Positions 24,891-34,007 of a stretch of DNA of 45,042 bases are shown here, piece by piece; the first letter of the stretch is position 1; each line of letters begins with the position of its first letter. The notes below the pieces were generated by a model. That model saw nothing but the letters and a program-made list of their open reading frames with translations, ran no database searches and was not told the origin of the DNA. This stretch comes from Desulfobacterales bacterium. Its GTDB lineage: Bacteria > Desulfobacterota > Desulfobacteria > Desulfobacterales > Desulfobacteraceae. Location: positions 1 through 45,042 of the forward strand of contig JAKSAX010000466.1 in assembly GCA_022361395.1 (NCBI GenBank), given 5' to 3'. A program made the position numbers and the translations under genes.

Positions 24891-25186
24891 AACAGGGCCG
24901 TCTTCCACTATAGTTCTGTTTACCCTTTCCCCTATCCGCTCCGGGTGAGCCCCCTTATTTTCAAGCCTGATATTTTCAAAGCCTTGCTTTCTTACGGGCA
25001 GTCACAGGGGGGCTTGCACTGGCCTATAAGTGTCCAAAACCTTTGAGAATTAAAAACCGTGCCAAGTTTATATGCGATTGCCCTGGGCCAGGGGTGGCAA
25101 TCAGCGGTGAAGTCTAGTATAAATGAAATTTTGGTCCCGGAGCTGCCTTTAGCAGCCGGTAAGACAAAAGATAAATTAAGGATGTC
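24891..25186. other. Intergenic region before the M20 peptidase
   Basis: 296 bases with no gene. A weak stem (GCTGC/GCAGC) lies near 25143-25158, and ATTGCC/GGCAAT arms flank a GC-rich loop near 25077-25101. I could not match a known riboswitch. It probably holds the peptidase promoter. Confidence 0.4.
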
Positions 25187-26329
25187 ATGATGATAAATGC
25201 AAAACGGCTGGGAGACCTGTTCACCAGGCTTGCCCAGATTGATTCGGAATCCCGTCATGAGGCGCAGATTGCCGGGGAACTTGAAACCATATTAACGGGA
25301 ATGGGGGCCGAGGTGGTGTTTGACGATGCTGCCGAAAAAGTGGGAGGCGATTGCGGCAACCTGGTGGCCAAGTTCAAGGGAACTGTGGATGCAGCCCCCA
25401 TCTTTCTTTCCGGCCACATGGATACCGTGGTCCCGGGAAAAGGGGTAAAGGTCCGGTTTGAAGACGGGGTTTTCAGAAGCGACGGCACCACCATCCTGGG
25501 ATCTGACGACAAGTCCGCCCTGGCCATCATCATCGAGGTCATGCAGGTCATTGCCGAGAACAACCTGCCCTGTCCGCCGGTTGAGGTCGTCTTTACCGTT
25601 TGTGAGGAAATCGGTCTCATGGGGGCCAAGGAGATCGACCTGTCACTCATGGATTCAACGTTCGGATATATCCTGGACTCAACAGATACAGAGGGCATCG
25701 TCACCCGTGCCCCTTCCGCCAATAAAATCACAGCCAAGGTCTACGGCAGGGCCGCCCATGCCGGTGCCGCGCCTGAAAAAGGGATTTCCGCCATTTACAC
25801 CGCCTCCAAGGCCATTGCACAGCTGGAACTGGGGCGCATTGACGATGAAACCACCAGCAACCTGGGATTGATTTCCGGCGGCATGGCCACCAATATCATT
25901 CCCGAATATGTGGAAATCCACGGTGAAACAAGATCCCATGATGTAGATATGCTGGAAAAAATTACCCAGAATATTGTCTCCACCTTTGAAGAGACCGCCG
26001 CCGCCCTAAGGGCGGACGGCGAGGACCTGCCCAGGGTGGAGGTAATTGTTGAGCAGGATTTTCCCAATACCAATATCCCGGAAGACCATATTGCCATTAC
26101 CCTGGCCCGCAGGGCCGCCGAAAAGCTGGGCCGTCCCCTTGAAAGCAAGACCATCGGCGGCGGTGCCGATGCCAACATCTTTTTCGGCAAGGGCATTGTG
26201 GCCGGCGTCCTGGGCACCGGAATGACTGATGTTCACACCCTGAACGAGTCCATTACCCTGCAGGACATGCTCAATACGGCCGACCTGGTCCTTGAGATCC
26301 TTCAGATCCATGCCGCAGGAGATAAGTAA
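25187..26329 (+). CDS. M20 family metallopeptidase, PepT-like tripeptidase
   Basis: 380 residues with the M20 zinc-binding set: SGHMDTVVPG (His and Asp), ILGSDDKSALAI (bridging Asp), VVFTVCEEIGLMGAKE (catalytic Glu pair, metal Glu) and a metal His near the C-terminus (VHTLNESI). A lid domain of about 110 residues lies between residues 180 and 290, with the conserved AKVYGRAAHAGAAPEKGI. The length and pattern fit peptidase T-like aminotripeptidases. It removes N-terminal residues from tripeptides in the cytoplasm. Its stop is 4 bases before the larC start, so the two are co-transcribed, though a functional link is not obvious. Confidence 0.88.
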   Translation: MMINAKRLGDLFTRLAQIDSESRHEAQIAGELETILTGMGAEVVFDDAAEKVGGDCGNLVAKFKGTVDAAPIFLSGHMDTVVPGKGVKVRFEDGVFRSDGTTILGSDDKSALAIIIEVMQVIAENNLPCPPVEVVFTVCEEIGLMGAKEIDLSLMDSTFGYILDSTDTEGIVTRAPSANKITAKVYGRAAHAGAAPEKGISAIYTASKAIAQLELGRIDDETTSNLGLISGGMATNIIPEYVEIHGETRSHDVDMLEKITQNIVSTFEETAAALRADGEDLPRVEVIVEQDFPNTNIPEDHIAITLARRAAEKLGRPLESKTIGGGADANIFFGKGIVAGVLGTGMTDVHTLNESITLQDMLNTADLVLEILQIHAAGDK

Positions 26330-26333
26330 GGAA

Positions 26334-27596
26334 ATGATTTTATACCTGGACATGGTGTCCGGCATTTCCGGGGACATGGCCCTGGGAAGCCTGGTGGATT
26401 TAGGCGTTCCCCTGGACTGGCTCACCCGGAAACTCAGGCCGGTACTGGATGGGTTTGAACTGAGGTCCGAGATTGTATTCCGCAGTCACCTGCGGGCGGT
26501 CAACCTCTTTGTGGATGTGACCGACAATACCGCCCACCGCCATTACACAGATATTAAAGAGATGATCGGACAGGCAGGCCTGCCCCGGGCAGTAAAGCAG
26601 AATGCACTGACAGCCTTTGAAAAAATTGCGGCAGCCGAGGCCCGTATCCACGGCAAGGATATAGAGCACGTCCATTTTCACGAGATCGGCGGCATTGATT
26701 CCCTGGTGGATATCATCGGCACCTTTTTGGGGATTGACTATCTTGGTGTTACCCGGGTGGAGGCTTCAAAAATTCCGTTGGGATCAGGCACCATTGAATG
26801 CGCCCACGGTAAAATTCCGGTGCCCGTGCCTGCAACCCTGGCCATCCTGAAAGGGATGCCCGTGACCCGGTCCGATGCCAAAACCGAGATCGTCACCCCC
26901 ACAGGGGCTGCCATCGTGGCCACCCTGGCACGGAACTTCGGTCCCATGCCTGAGATGGAGATTACGGGTGTCGGGTACGGGTCCGGAAAACGGATCACCG
27001 GTTCTGCCGCGCCCAACCTTCTCCGGATGGTATTGGGCAAGCCTTTGGCAGAAGAACCGGCATCAAAATCCCGGCCCCATATTTTAAGGGACAGCGTCTC
27101 CGTCATTACCACCGGCGTGGATGATATGAATCCGGAGATCAGCGGGTTTGTCATGGAGTTGCTTATGGACAGGGGGGCCCTGGATGTCAGCTTTGCCCCT
27201 GTTCTCATGAAAAAGAGCCGGCCCGGTACGCGGATTGAGGTGATCTGCCGGGAGGATGACGCAGAGGAACTGGCAGGGATTATCCTGACCCAGACCACAG
27301 CCATTGGCGTCCGGGTTCAGCCCTGTGACAGGATGATACTGAAACGGGAAAACCTGACCGTTGAGACCGGCGCCGGTTCAGGCTTAGGCAGGGTCCGGGT
27401 GAAGGAGATCACGGATCCGGACGGCAGGGTCAGGCGGGTGCCTGAGTATGAGGATTGCAGAAAAAAGGCTGTAGAGCTGGATATCCCCCTTCGGGAAGTC
27501 TATGACAGGGTCCTGGCAGAGGCAAATCCCCTTGACAGGGACCTGGGCAGATTATACAAAACGGATACGGAGAATCCTGATGGGGATTTCGGATAA
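26334..27596 (+). CDS. larC: LarC, nickel pincer cofactor nickel-insertion protein
   Basis: 420 residues, the full length of LarC, which inserts nickel into the pincer cofactor of lactate racemase using CTP. The N-terminal half has the signature MVSGISGDMALGSLVDLGV and the His-rich HVHFHEIGGIDSLVDIIG near residue 115. The C-terminal half has DDMNPEISGFVMELLMDRGA. In lactobacilli the gene needs a frameshift (LarC1/LarC2), but here it is one unbroken ORF. Start ATG 26334 has TAAGGAA upstream; the longer frame from 26292 lies in the peptidase gene. larA, larB and larE are not in the window. The last 17 bases overlap pgpA. Confidence 0.88.
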   Translation: MILYLDMVSGISGDMALGSLVDLGVPLDWLTRKLRPVLDGFELRSEIVFRSHLRAVNLFVDVTDNTAHRHYTDIKEMIGQAGLPRAVKQNALTAFEKIAAAEARIHGKDIEHVHFHEIGGIDSLVDIIGTFLGIDYLGVTRVEASKIPLGSGTIECAHGKIPVPVPATLAILKGMPVTRSDAKTEIVTPTGAAIVATLARNFGPMPEMEITGVGYGSGKRITGSAAPNLLRMVLGKPLAEEPASKSRPHILRDSVSVITTGVDDMNPEISGFVMELLMDRGALDVSFAPVLMKKSRPGTRIEVICREDDAEELAGIILTQTTAIGVRVQPCDRMILKRENLTVETGAGSGLGRVRVKEITDPDGRVRRVPEYEDCRKKAVELDIPLREVYDRVLAEANPLDRDLGRLYKTDTENPDGDFG

Positions 27597-28056
27597 AATT
27601 ACCTTATTCCTGGCCACGGGATTCGGCCTTGGCCGGATACCGGTGGCACCGGGCACTTTCGGCACCCTGGCCGGCCTGCCCCTGATCGGCATCATGGTTT
27701 GGCTGGCAAAGGGGTTTGCACCGGGAACCACGGCGTTCTTCCTGGTCTGCCTGGTCCTGGCCGGTGTATGGATTGCCGACCGGGCGGAAAAACTGCTGGG
27801 GCTCAAGGACCCCGGCTGTATCGTAATCGATGAAATGGCAGGGTATTGCATTGCCCTGAGTCTTGTGCCGGTGACGCCTGTGACGCTGATCACGGGGTTT
27901 GCGGCATTCCGGTGTTTTGACATAATAAAACCCTTACCGGTCCGGTACTTTGAGAGGAACTTCTCAGGCGGCGCCGGAGTGGTATTGGATGATATAATGG
28001 CAGGGGTGCTCTCGGCACTTCTGCTTAAAATGGTACACCTGACAGGACTGCTGTAG
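27580..28056 (+). CDS. pgpA: PgpA, phosphatidylglycerophosphatase A
   Basis: 158 residues, the usual size. It removes phosphate from phosphatidylglycerol phosphate in the inner membrane. The start [20 protein letters not shown] is the family hallmark; the acidic motif [10 protein letters not shown] (about residue 85) carries the metal ligands, and membrane segments follow. Start ATG 27580 overlaps larC by 17 bases, with GGAGAAT upstream; the longer frame from 27502 is the larC gene in another frame. pgpA upstream of recA is common in Desulfobacterota and other bacteria. Next comes recA after 22 bases. Confidence 0.9.
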   Translation: MGISDKITLFLATGFGLGRIPVAPGTFGTLAGLPLIGIMVWLAKGFAPGTTAFFLVCLVLAGVWIADRAEKLLGLKDPGCIVIDEMAGYCIALSLVPVTPVTLITGFAAFRCFDIIKPLPVRYFERNFSGGAGVVLDDIMAGVLSALLLKMVHLTGLL

Positions 28057-28078
28057 GGGTACGCTAGGAGAAAAAGGG

Positions 28079-29125
28079 ATGGATAAAAACAAAGATAAGG
28101 AAAAGGCGATTCAAACGGCCATGAGCCAGATCGAGCGTCAGTTCGGAAAAGGATCGATCATGAAACTGGGGGGCAGGGAAATAGAAGAGGTGCCTGTAAT
28201 CCGGTCCGGCTCCCTGGCCCTGGACAAGGCCCTTGGCGTGGGCGGATATCCACGGGGGCGGGTCATTGAGATCTACGGGCCAGAATCCTCGGGTAAAACC
28301 ACCCTGGCGCTCCATGCCGTTGCCCAGGCGCAGAAGACCGGCGGCATTGCCGCATTCATTGATGCGGAGCATGCCCTGGACGTATCCTATGCCAAGCGTC
28401 TCGGGGTGGACTGTGATGAACTGCTGGTCTCCCAGCCCGATACGGGAGAACAGGCCCTTGAGATTGCAGACATGCTGGTCAGAAGCGGCGGTATCGACAT
28501 CATGGTCGTAGACTCTGTTGCCGCCCTGGTGCCCCGGTCAGAGATCGAAGGGGAGATGGGGGATTCCCACATGGGCCTCCAGGCCAGACTGATGTCCCAG
28601 GCCTTGCGAAAACTCACCGCCACCATCGGCAAGACCAACACCACAATTATATTCATCAACCAGATCCGTATGAAAATCGGTGTGGTTTACGGTAATCCGG
28701 AAACCACCACAGGCGGTAATGCACTGAAGTTTTACGCATCCATGCGCCTTGAGATCAGAAAAGCCGCCGCCATTAAGGAAGGCCAGGATATCACGGGTAA
28801 CCGCACCCGGGTCAAGGTGGTCAAGAACAAGCTGGCCCCTCCGTTCAAGAACGTGGAGTTCGACCTGATGTACGGAGAGGGCATCTCCAGGACAGGTGAT
28901 CTTCTGGATATGGGGGTTGAGCTGAATATCGTGGACAAGAGCGGATCCTGGTACTCCTTTCAAGGGGAGCGGATCGGCCAGGGCCGTGAAAATGTAAAGG
29001 CATTTTTGATCGATAATCCTGATATCTTTGATGCCATTGAGGTCAAGGTGCGTACGGAACTGGGAATTGCAGGACCGGAAAGCAGTAAAGCCACCGCTGA
29101 AAAGGAAAGTCTGCTGGACGTATAA
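28079..29125 (+). CDS. recA: RecA recombinase
   Basis: 348 residues, normal length. Walker A is [10 protein letters not shown] (about 66-75), Walker B is [20 protein letters not shown], and loop L2 lies in [16 protein letters not shown]. It forms filaments on single-stranded DNA, drives strand exchange and, in many bacteria, co-cleaves LexA. Start ATG 28079 has TAGGAGAAAAAG upstream. I see no obvious LexA box in the short gap to pgpA, so control probably comes from upstream. The usual recX between recA and alaS is missing, and only 93 bases separate them. Confidence 0.97.
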   Translation: MDKNKDKEKAIQTAMSQIERQFGKGSIMKLGGREIEEVPVIRSGSLALDKALGVGGYPRGRVIEIYGPESSGKTTLALHAVAQAQKTGGIAAFIDAEHALDVSYAKRLGVDCDELLVSQPDTGEQALEIADMLVRSGGIDIMVVDSVAALVPRSEIEGEMGDSHMGLQARLMSQALRKLTATIGKTNTTIIFINQIRMKIGVVYGNPETTTGGNALKFYASMRLEIRKAAAIKEGQDITGNRTRVKVVKNKLAPPFKNVEFDLMYGEGISRTGDLLDMGVELNIVDKSGSWYSFQGERIGQGRENVKAFLIDNPDIFDAIEVKVRTELGIAGPESSKATAEKESLLDV

Positions 29126-29218
29126 TTTGAACTTTATCCAACGCGCATGAACAGAGCATGAATTTGGAGCAGAACCCGGGACCTAAGCGCCGGGCGCCAG
29201 AAACCAGGAGCCAATAAT

Positions 29219-31840
29219 ATGACAGGTAATGAAGCCAGGAAAATCTTTTTAGACTATTTTAAAAAACACAATCACCGCCATGTAAGATCCTCTTCACTGG
29301 TGCCCCAGGACGATCCCACCCTGTTGTTTGTCAATGCCGGTATGGTTCAGTTCAAACGGGTGTTTACCGGTGATGAAAAACGGGATTATTCCACGGCGGT
29401 AACCTCCCAGAAATGCGTGAGAGCGGGAGGAAAGCACAACGACCTGGAAAATGTCGGGTATACTGCCCGCCACCATACCTTTTTTGAAATGCTGGGCAAT
29501 TTTTCATTTGGCGACTACTTCAAGGAAGAGGCCATAGACTTCGGCTGGGACCTGCTTACCAACGGTTACGGGTTTGACAGGGAAAAACTCCACGTCTCCG
29601 TTTATAAGGATGATGACGAGGCCTATGAGATCTGGCGGGACAAGATGGGGGTTCCCGAAGATCGTATATCCCGCCTGGGCGAGGAGGACAACTTCTGGGC
29701 CATGGGGGATACCGGTCCCTGCGGCCCCTGTTCCGAGATCCATATTGACCGCGGCCCCGAATTCGGCTGCGACGATCCCGACTGCGCGGTTGGCTGTGAC
29801 TGCGACCGGTGGCTGGAGCTTTGGAACCTGGTATTCATGCAGTTTGAGAGAAGCGAAGACGGTACGATGACGCCGCTGCCCAAACCCAGTATCGACACGG
29901 GTATGGGGCTTGAGCGGATCATTTCCGTTCTCCAGGATGTGCCCACCAACTTTGATACCGATCTCTTCATCCCTATCATGGAAAAGGTGGGCGAGCTTGC
30001 CGGCAAAAAACGGAATGAGTCCAAGGAGGTGGAAGTGGCCATGAAGGTCATTGCCGACCATTCAAGGGCATCCGCCTTTCTGATCAGCGACGGTGTCCTG
30101 CCCTCCAACGAAGGCCGCGGCTATGTGCTCCGTCGCATCATGCGCCGGGCCATCCGTTACGGAAGAAGCATCGGCCTTGTCAAACCATTTCTCCATGAAA
30201 CGGTCCAGACGGTTTTTTCCATCATGGATGAGGCGTATCCCGAACTCAAGGACTCAGCCGCATTTATCCTCAACGTTGTGAAAAACGAAGAGGAAAAATT
30301 CCTGGAAACCCTGGGGACCGGCATGAAGCTTCTGGAGGCCACCATTGAAGGCATCCAGTCCAAGAACGAAAAAATTATCCCGGGGGATGTTATTTTCAAG
30401 CTTTACGACACATTCGGTTTTCCCGTGGATATCATTGTGGACCATGTCAAGGAGACGGATATTGATCTGGACATGGACGGGTTTGACGCGGCCATGGCAG
30501 AGCAGAAGGCCAGATCCAAGTCCAAGAAAAAATTTGCAGGTGTGGGGGATGCCTATAAACCCCTGACCTCTGCCGGTGTGAAAACCGTTTTCAAGGGCTA
30601 TGACAGCCTTGAAACAGAATCCGAACTCCTCATTGTGGTCAAGGCGGATAAAGAGGCGGATGTCGCTGTCCCGGGTGATGATGTTGAACTGGTCGCCGCA
30701 GAGACCGTATTTTACGCGGAATCCGGCGGCCAGGTCGGTGATAAAGGGGTGTTTGAGAATGCAGACTGCACCGTTGAAATAGGGGACACGGTAAAAGATC
30801 TTTCAGGCCTTTTTATCCATAAGGGAAAGGTGGCCTCCGGCCAGTGCCGGAAAGGGGACAGGTTCACCCTGAAAGTGGATGCAGCCCTGCGCCAGGCAAC
30901 CGCTATCAACCATTCTGCCACCCACATCCTTCACTCGGCCCTGCGCAGCGTCCTGGGCGACCATGTAAAACAGTCCGGATCCCTTGTGACACCCGACCGG
31001 TTCCGTTTTGACTTTACCCATTTTTCCGCCATCACCCCGGAAGAACTGGCTGCCATTGAAACCGAGGTTAATATGCGGGTCAGGGAAAACCACGGGGTCC
31101 ATACCAAAGAGATGAGTATGGACGAAGCGGTTAAGGCCGGTGCCACAGCCCTGTTTGAAGAAAAATACGGGGACACGGTCCGGGTGGTCTCCCAGGGTGA
31201 GTTTTCCAACGAACTCTGCGGCGGCACCCACACCGCAGCCTCCGGTGATATCGGGCTCTTCCGCATCCTGTCCGAAGGCGGGATTGCCTCGGGCGTCCGC
31301 CGTATAGAAGCCGTGACCGGTCAGGCTGCCCTGGATACGGTGCATGCGGATCAGAGGACCATAGAAACCACTGCCGCACTTCTCAAGGGAAACAAGGATG
31401 ATGTGGTCACCAAGGTGGAGACCCTGATCACAGAGAAAAAGGCGCTTGAAAAAGAGCTTGAGGCCATAAAGGCCAAACTGGCCTCCAAGTCCGTTGACAG
31501 CATTGAGGAGAGCATCAGGGAGATCAACGGTGTTAAAGTGCTTTCCAAAAAAGTCGAGATTGAGAACCCCTCCCAGCTCCGGGATCTGGCAGACAAGTTC
31601 AAGGCCAGGCTGAAATCCGGTGTCCTTCTCCTGGGTGCGGAATCCGGCGGCAAGGCCCTGCTTATCGCCATGGTCACCGATGACCTGACCAAAACCTACA
31701 AAGCCGGGGATATCGTTAAAACCGCCGCAGGTATTGTCGGCGGCGGCGGCGGCGGACGTCCGGACATGGCCCAGGCCGGCGGTACCCGGCCTGAAAACCT
31801 GGACAAGGCCCTGGCATCGGTGTTTGATACCATGTCATGA
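29219..31840 (+). CDS. alaS: Alanyl-tRNA synthetase
   Basis: 873 residues, full length. The class II core has CVRAGGKHNDLENVGYTARH and GMGLERI; the N-terminal part also has a Cys-rich insertion (DDPDCAVGCDCDRW, about residues 181-198). The editing domain carries NHSATHILHSAL (HxxxH) and the Cys-His motif ELCGGTHTA. The C-terminal region has a Gly-rich GGGGGGRPDMAQAGG. It charges tRNA-Ala and edits mischarged Ser and Gly. The stop overlaps the next start by ATGA (31837), so alaS and yejB are coupled. Confidence 0.97.
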   Translation: MTGNEARKIFLDYFKKHNHRHVRSSSLVPQDDPTLLFVNAGMVQFKRVFTGDEKRDYSTAVTSQKCVRAGGKHNDLENVGYTARHHTFFEMLGNFSFGDYFKEEAIDFGWDLLTNGYGFDREKLHVSVYKDDDEAYEIWRDKMGVPEDRISRLGEEDNFWAMGDTGPCGPCSEIHIDRGPEFGCDDPDCAVGCDCDRWLELWNLVFMQFERSEDGTMTPLPKPSIDTGMGLERIISVLQDVPTNFDTDLFIPIMEKVGELAGKKRNESKEVEVAMKVIADHSRASAFLISDGVLPSNEGRGYVLRRIMRRAIRYGRSIGLVKPFLHETVQTVFSIMDEAYPELKDSAAFILNVVKNEEEKFLETLGTGMKLLEATIEGIQSKNEKIIPGDVIFKLYDTFGFPVDIIVDHVKETDIDLDMDGFDAAMAEQKARSKSKKKFAGVGDAYKPLTSAGVKTVFKGYDSLETESELLIVVKADKEADVAVPGDDVELVAAETVFYAESGGQVGDKGVFENADCTVEIGDTVKDLSGLFIHKGKVASGQCRKGDRFTLKVDAALRQATAINHSATHILHSALRSVLGDHVKQSGSLVTPDRFRFDFTHFSAITPEELAAIETEVNMRVRENHGVHTKEMSMDEAVKAGATALFEEKYGDTVRVVSQGEFSNELCGGTHTAASGDIGLFRILSEGGIASGVRRIEAVTGQAALDTVHADQRTIETTAALLKGNKDDVVTKVETLITEKKALEKELEAIKAKLASKSVDSIEESIREINGVKVLSKKVEIENPSQLRDLADKFKARLKSGVLLLGAESGGKALLIAMVTDDLTKTYKAGDIVKTAAGIVGGGGGGRPDMAQAGGTRPENLDKALASVFDTMS

Positions 31841-32865
31841 CCGCTTATTTTATCAGACGGCTCCTCCTGGTGATACCGACCTTTATCGGTATCACCGTCA
31901 TGGTCTTTACCATTACCCGGTTTGTGCCCGGCGGTCCCATTGAGCGGATCATAGCGGAAACAAGGGCCATGCAGACCGGGCAGGAAGGCGGCCGTTCAAG
32001 GGCAGGGGCAGGTGAGGGACAGCCCCTGTCCCGGGAGCAGATAAAAAAGCTTGAAGCATATTACGGTTTTGACAAGCCGGTTCTGGAAAGTTATGTGATC
32101 TGGCTTGCCAGGGTGGTCCAGGGGGATCTTGGCCGGTCCACCCGGTACCATGATCCTGTGTGGGAGATGATCCGGGAACGGATTCCCATTTCCCTGTACT
32201 TCGGGGTCTTAAGCCTTATCCTCATCTACGGGATCTGTATCCCCCTGGGCGTGGCAAAGGCGGTCCGCCACAACAGCGGGTTCGATAATATTTCATCGGC
32301 GGTTATTTTTACAGGTTATGCCATTCCCGGCTGGGTGGCCGGTGTTCTCGCCCTGGTCTTTTTTGCCTCCCGTGTTGATATTTTCCCCCTGGGCGGCCTT
32401 GTGTCCGATTTTTTTGACGAGATGAGCATGGGGGAAAAGGTCATGGATGTGGCCTGGCATACAGTGCTGCCGTTGTTCTCCTATGTGATCGGCTCTTTTA
32501 CGGTCATGACCCTTCTTATGAAAAACACCCTGATGGATAACCTGTCCGCTGACTATGTCAGGACAGCCATTGCCAAGGGACTGCCCTTTAAAAAAGCCGT
32601 GTTTCGCCATGCCATCAGGAACTCTTTGATTCCCATTGCCACCAGTTTCGGGAACAATATCTCCATTATACTCATGGGGTCTTTCCTCATTGAAAAGGTG
32701 TTCAACATCAACGGTATGGGCCTGCTGGGGTATGAGTCCATCGTGGATCGGGATTACCCGGTTGTCATGGGTATCCTGGTGATATCTTCCCTGCTGTTCA
32801 TGGTCGGCAATATCCTGTCCGACCTCTGTGTGGCCCTGGTGGATCCCAGGGTAAGATTTAAATAG
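31837..32865 (+). CDS. yejB: ABC transporter permease, YejB-like (peptide/microcin C importer)
   Basis: 342 residues of the peptide ABC permease family (DppB/OppB type). It has the first helix FIRRLLLVIPTFIGITVMVF, then RFVPGGPIERIIAETR with the typical 'PGGP' and a YejB-type cytoplasmic insert (RSRAGAGEGQPLSREQIKKL). The EAA loop region (RTAIAKGLPFKKAVFRHAIR) contacts the ATPase. The start overlaps alaS (ATGA). YejB pairs with YejE to import oligopeptides. No yejA (binding protein) or yejF (ATPase) follows in this window, so these partners must be elsewhere. Confidence 0.85.
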   Translation: MTAYFIRRLLLVIPTFIGITVMVFTITRFVPGGPIERIIAETRAMQTGQEGGRSRAGAGEGQPLSREQIKKLEAYYGFDKPVLESYVIWLARVVQGDLGRSTRYHDPVWEMIRERIPISLYFGVLSLILIYGICIPLGVAKAVRHNSGFDNISSAVIFTGYAIPGWVAGVLALVFFASRVDIFPLGGLVSDFFDEMSMGEKVMDVAWHTVLPLFSYVIGSFTVMTLLMKNTLMDNLSADYVRTAIAKGLPFKKAVFRHAIRNSLIPIATSFGNNISIILMGSFLIEKVFNINGMGLLGYESIVDRDYPVVMGILVISSLLFMVGNILSDLCVALVDPRVRFK

Positions 32866-32873
32866 GAGAATCC

Positions 32874-33920
32874 ATGTCATTTTTGAACCCGGTTACAGTT
32901 CAGAAGCTTCGGCGCTTCCGTTCCATATCCAGGGGATTCTGGTCCTTTGTGATTATCGCGGCCCTTATTCTGGTCTCCTTTTTTGCAGAGGTCTTTATCA
33001 ACTCCAGGGCACTTGTGGTGTACCATGACGGCAGTTTTTATTTTCCCACTTACGGCGAGATGATTCCGGGCAGGACATTCGGCCTGGACTATGCCTATGA
33101 GACCAACTACCGGGATCTGAAGAAAAAGATGCAGGAAGAAGTCAGCGGCGGGTTTGTTCTCATGCCGCCGGTGCCTTACAATCCCTATGAAAATGATCTG
33201 CGGCTTAATGAATATCCCCCGTTTCCCCCTTCATTTTCCCAGCGCCATTTTCTCGGAACGGATAATGTGGGGCGGGATATCCTGGCCCGGCTGGTTTACG
33301 GATTCCGGACAGCCATTCTTTTTTCCTTTATCCTGCTTTTTCTCAACTACACCGTAGGCATTACCATCGGGTGTTCAATGGGGTATTTCGGGGGAAAGTT
33401 TGATCTGTTTTTCCAGCGTATCATAGAGATATGGAGCAATATCCCGTTTTTATACGTGATTATCATTATCTCCTCCATTGTGGTGCCCAGCTTCATGATC
33501 CTCATTCTGATCATGGCTTTTTTCGGATGGATCGGCATTACCTGGGTCATGCGGACCATGACCTATAAGGAAAAGGAAAGAGAGTATATCCTGGCTGTCC
33601 GTTCTCTCGGGGCCTCCCATTTCAGGATTATATTCAGGCATATCATCCCCAATACCATCTCCGTGATTGTCACCTACGCCCCCTTTGCCATTTCCGGCGG
33701 TATTGTGGCCCTGACTTCCCTGGACTACCTCGGGTTCGGCCTGCCGGCCCCGACCCCCTCCTGGGGGGAACTGCTCTCCCAGGGATGGCAGAACATGGAG
33801 GCCTGGTGGATATCAGCCTCTGTTGTGGGGGCGCTTGTGGTGACGCTGATGACGGTGACGTTCACCGGGGAGGGGATTCGCGAAGCCTTTGATCCCAAGA
33901 AGCACACTGTTTATGAGTAA
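32874..33920 (+). CDS. yejE: ABC transporter permease, YejE-like
   Basis: 348 residues. The N-terminal helix (VIIAALILVSFFAEVFI) is followed by a large periplasmic-looking insert of about 80 residues typical of YejE (YHDGSFYFPTYGEMIPGRTF), then HFLGTDNVGRDILARLVYGF, the usual start of the permease core. The EAA-type loop is EYILAVRSLGASHFRIIFRH. It starts 8 bases after yejB with AGGAG upstream. It should form the channel with YejB and need a YejF-type ATPase, which is not here. A strong hairpin follows. Confidence 0.85.
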   Translation: MSFLNPVTVQKLRRFRSISRGFWSFVIIAALILVSFFAEVFINSRALVVYHDGSFYFPTYGEMIPGRTFGLDYAYETNYRDLKKKMQEEVSGGFVLMPPVPYNPYENDLRLNEYPPFPPSFSQRHFLGTDNVGRDILARLVYGFRTAILFSFILLFLNYTVGITIGCSMGYFGGKFDLFFQRIIEIWSNIPFLYVIIIISSIVVPSFMILILIMAFFGWIGITWVMRTMTYKEKEREYILAVRSLGASHFRIIFRHIIPNTISVIVTYAPFAISGGIVALTSLDYLGFGLPAPTPSWGELLSQGWQNMEAWWISASVVGALVVTLMTVTFTGEGIREAFDPKKHTVYE

Positions 33921-33963
33921 GAACAGCAGGAAGGCAAGCTGTCGGGCAAATGCTCTTTGCTGT

Positions 33964-33995
33964 GACTTTTTCGGAGTCTGTTCCGAAAAAGTCTT
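33964..33995 (+). terminator. Terminator-like hairpin after yejE
   Basis: GACTTTTTCGGA (33964-33975) and TCCGAAAAAGTC (33982-33993) are a perfect 12-base inverted repeat with a 6-base loop, 43 bases after the yejE stop. A short second inverted repeat (TGACTAT 33995-34001 / ATAGTCA 34020-34026) follows at once, over the start of the next gene. Confidence 0.5.
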
Positions 33996-34007
33996 GACTA
34001 TTCCGGA

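Noticed and set aside
24891..25186. Riboswitch before the M20 peptidase
   Set aside because: Only short, weak stems are seen and no known riboswitch core is matched.
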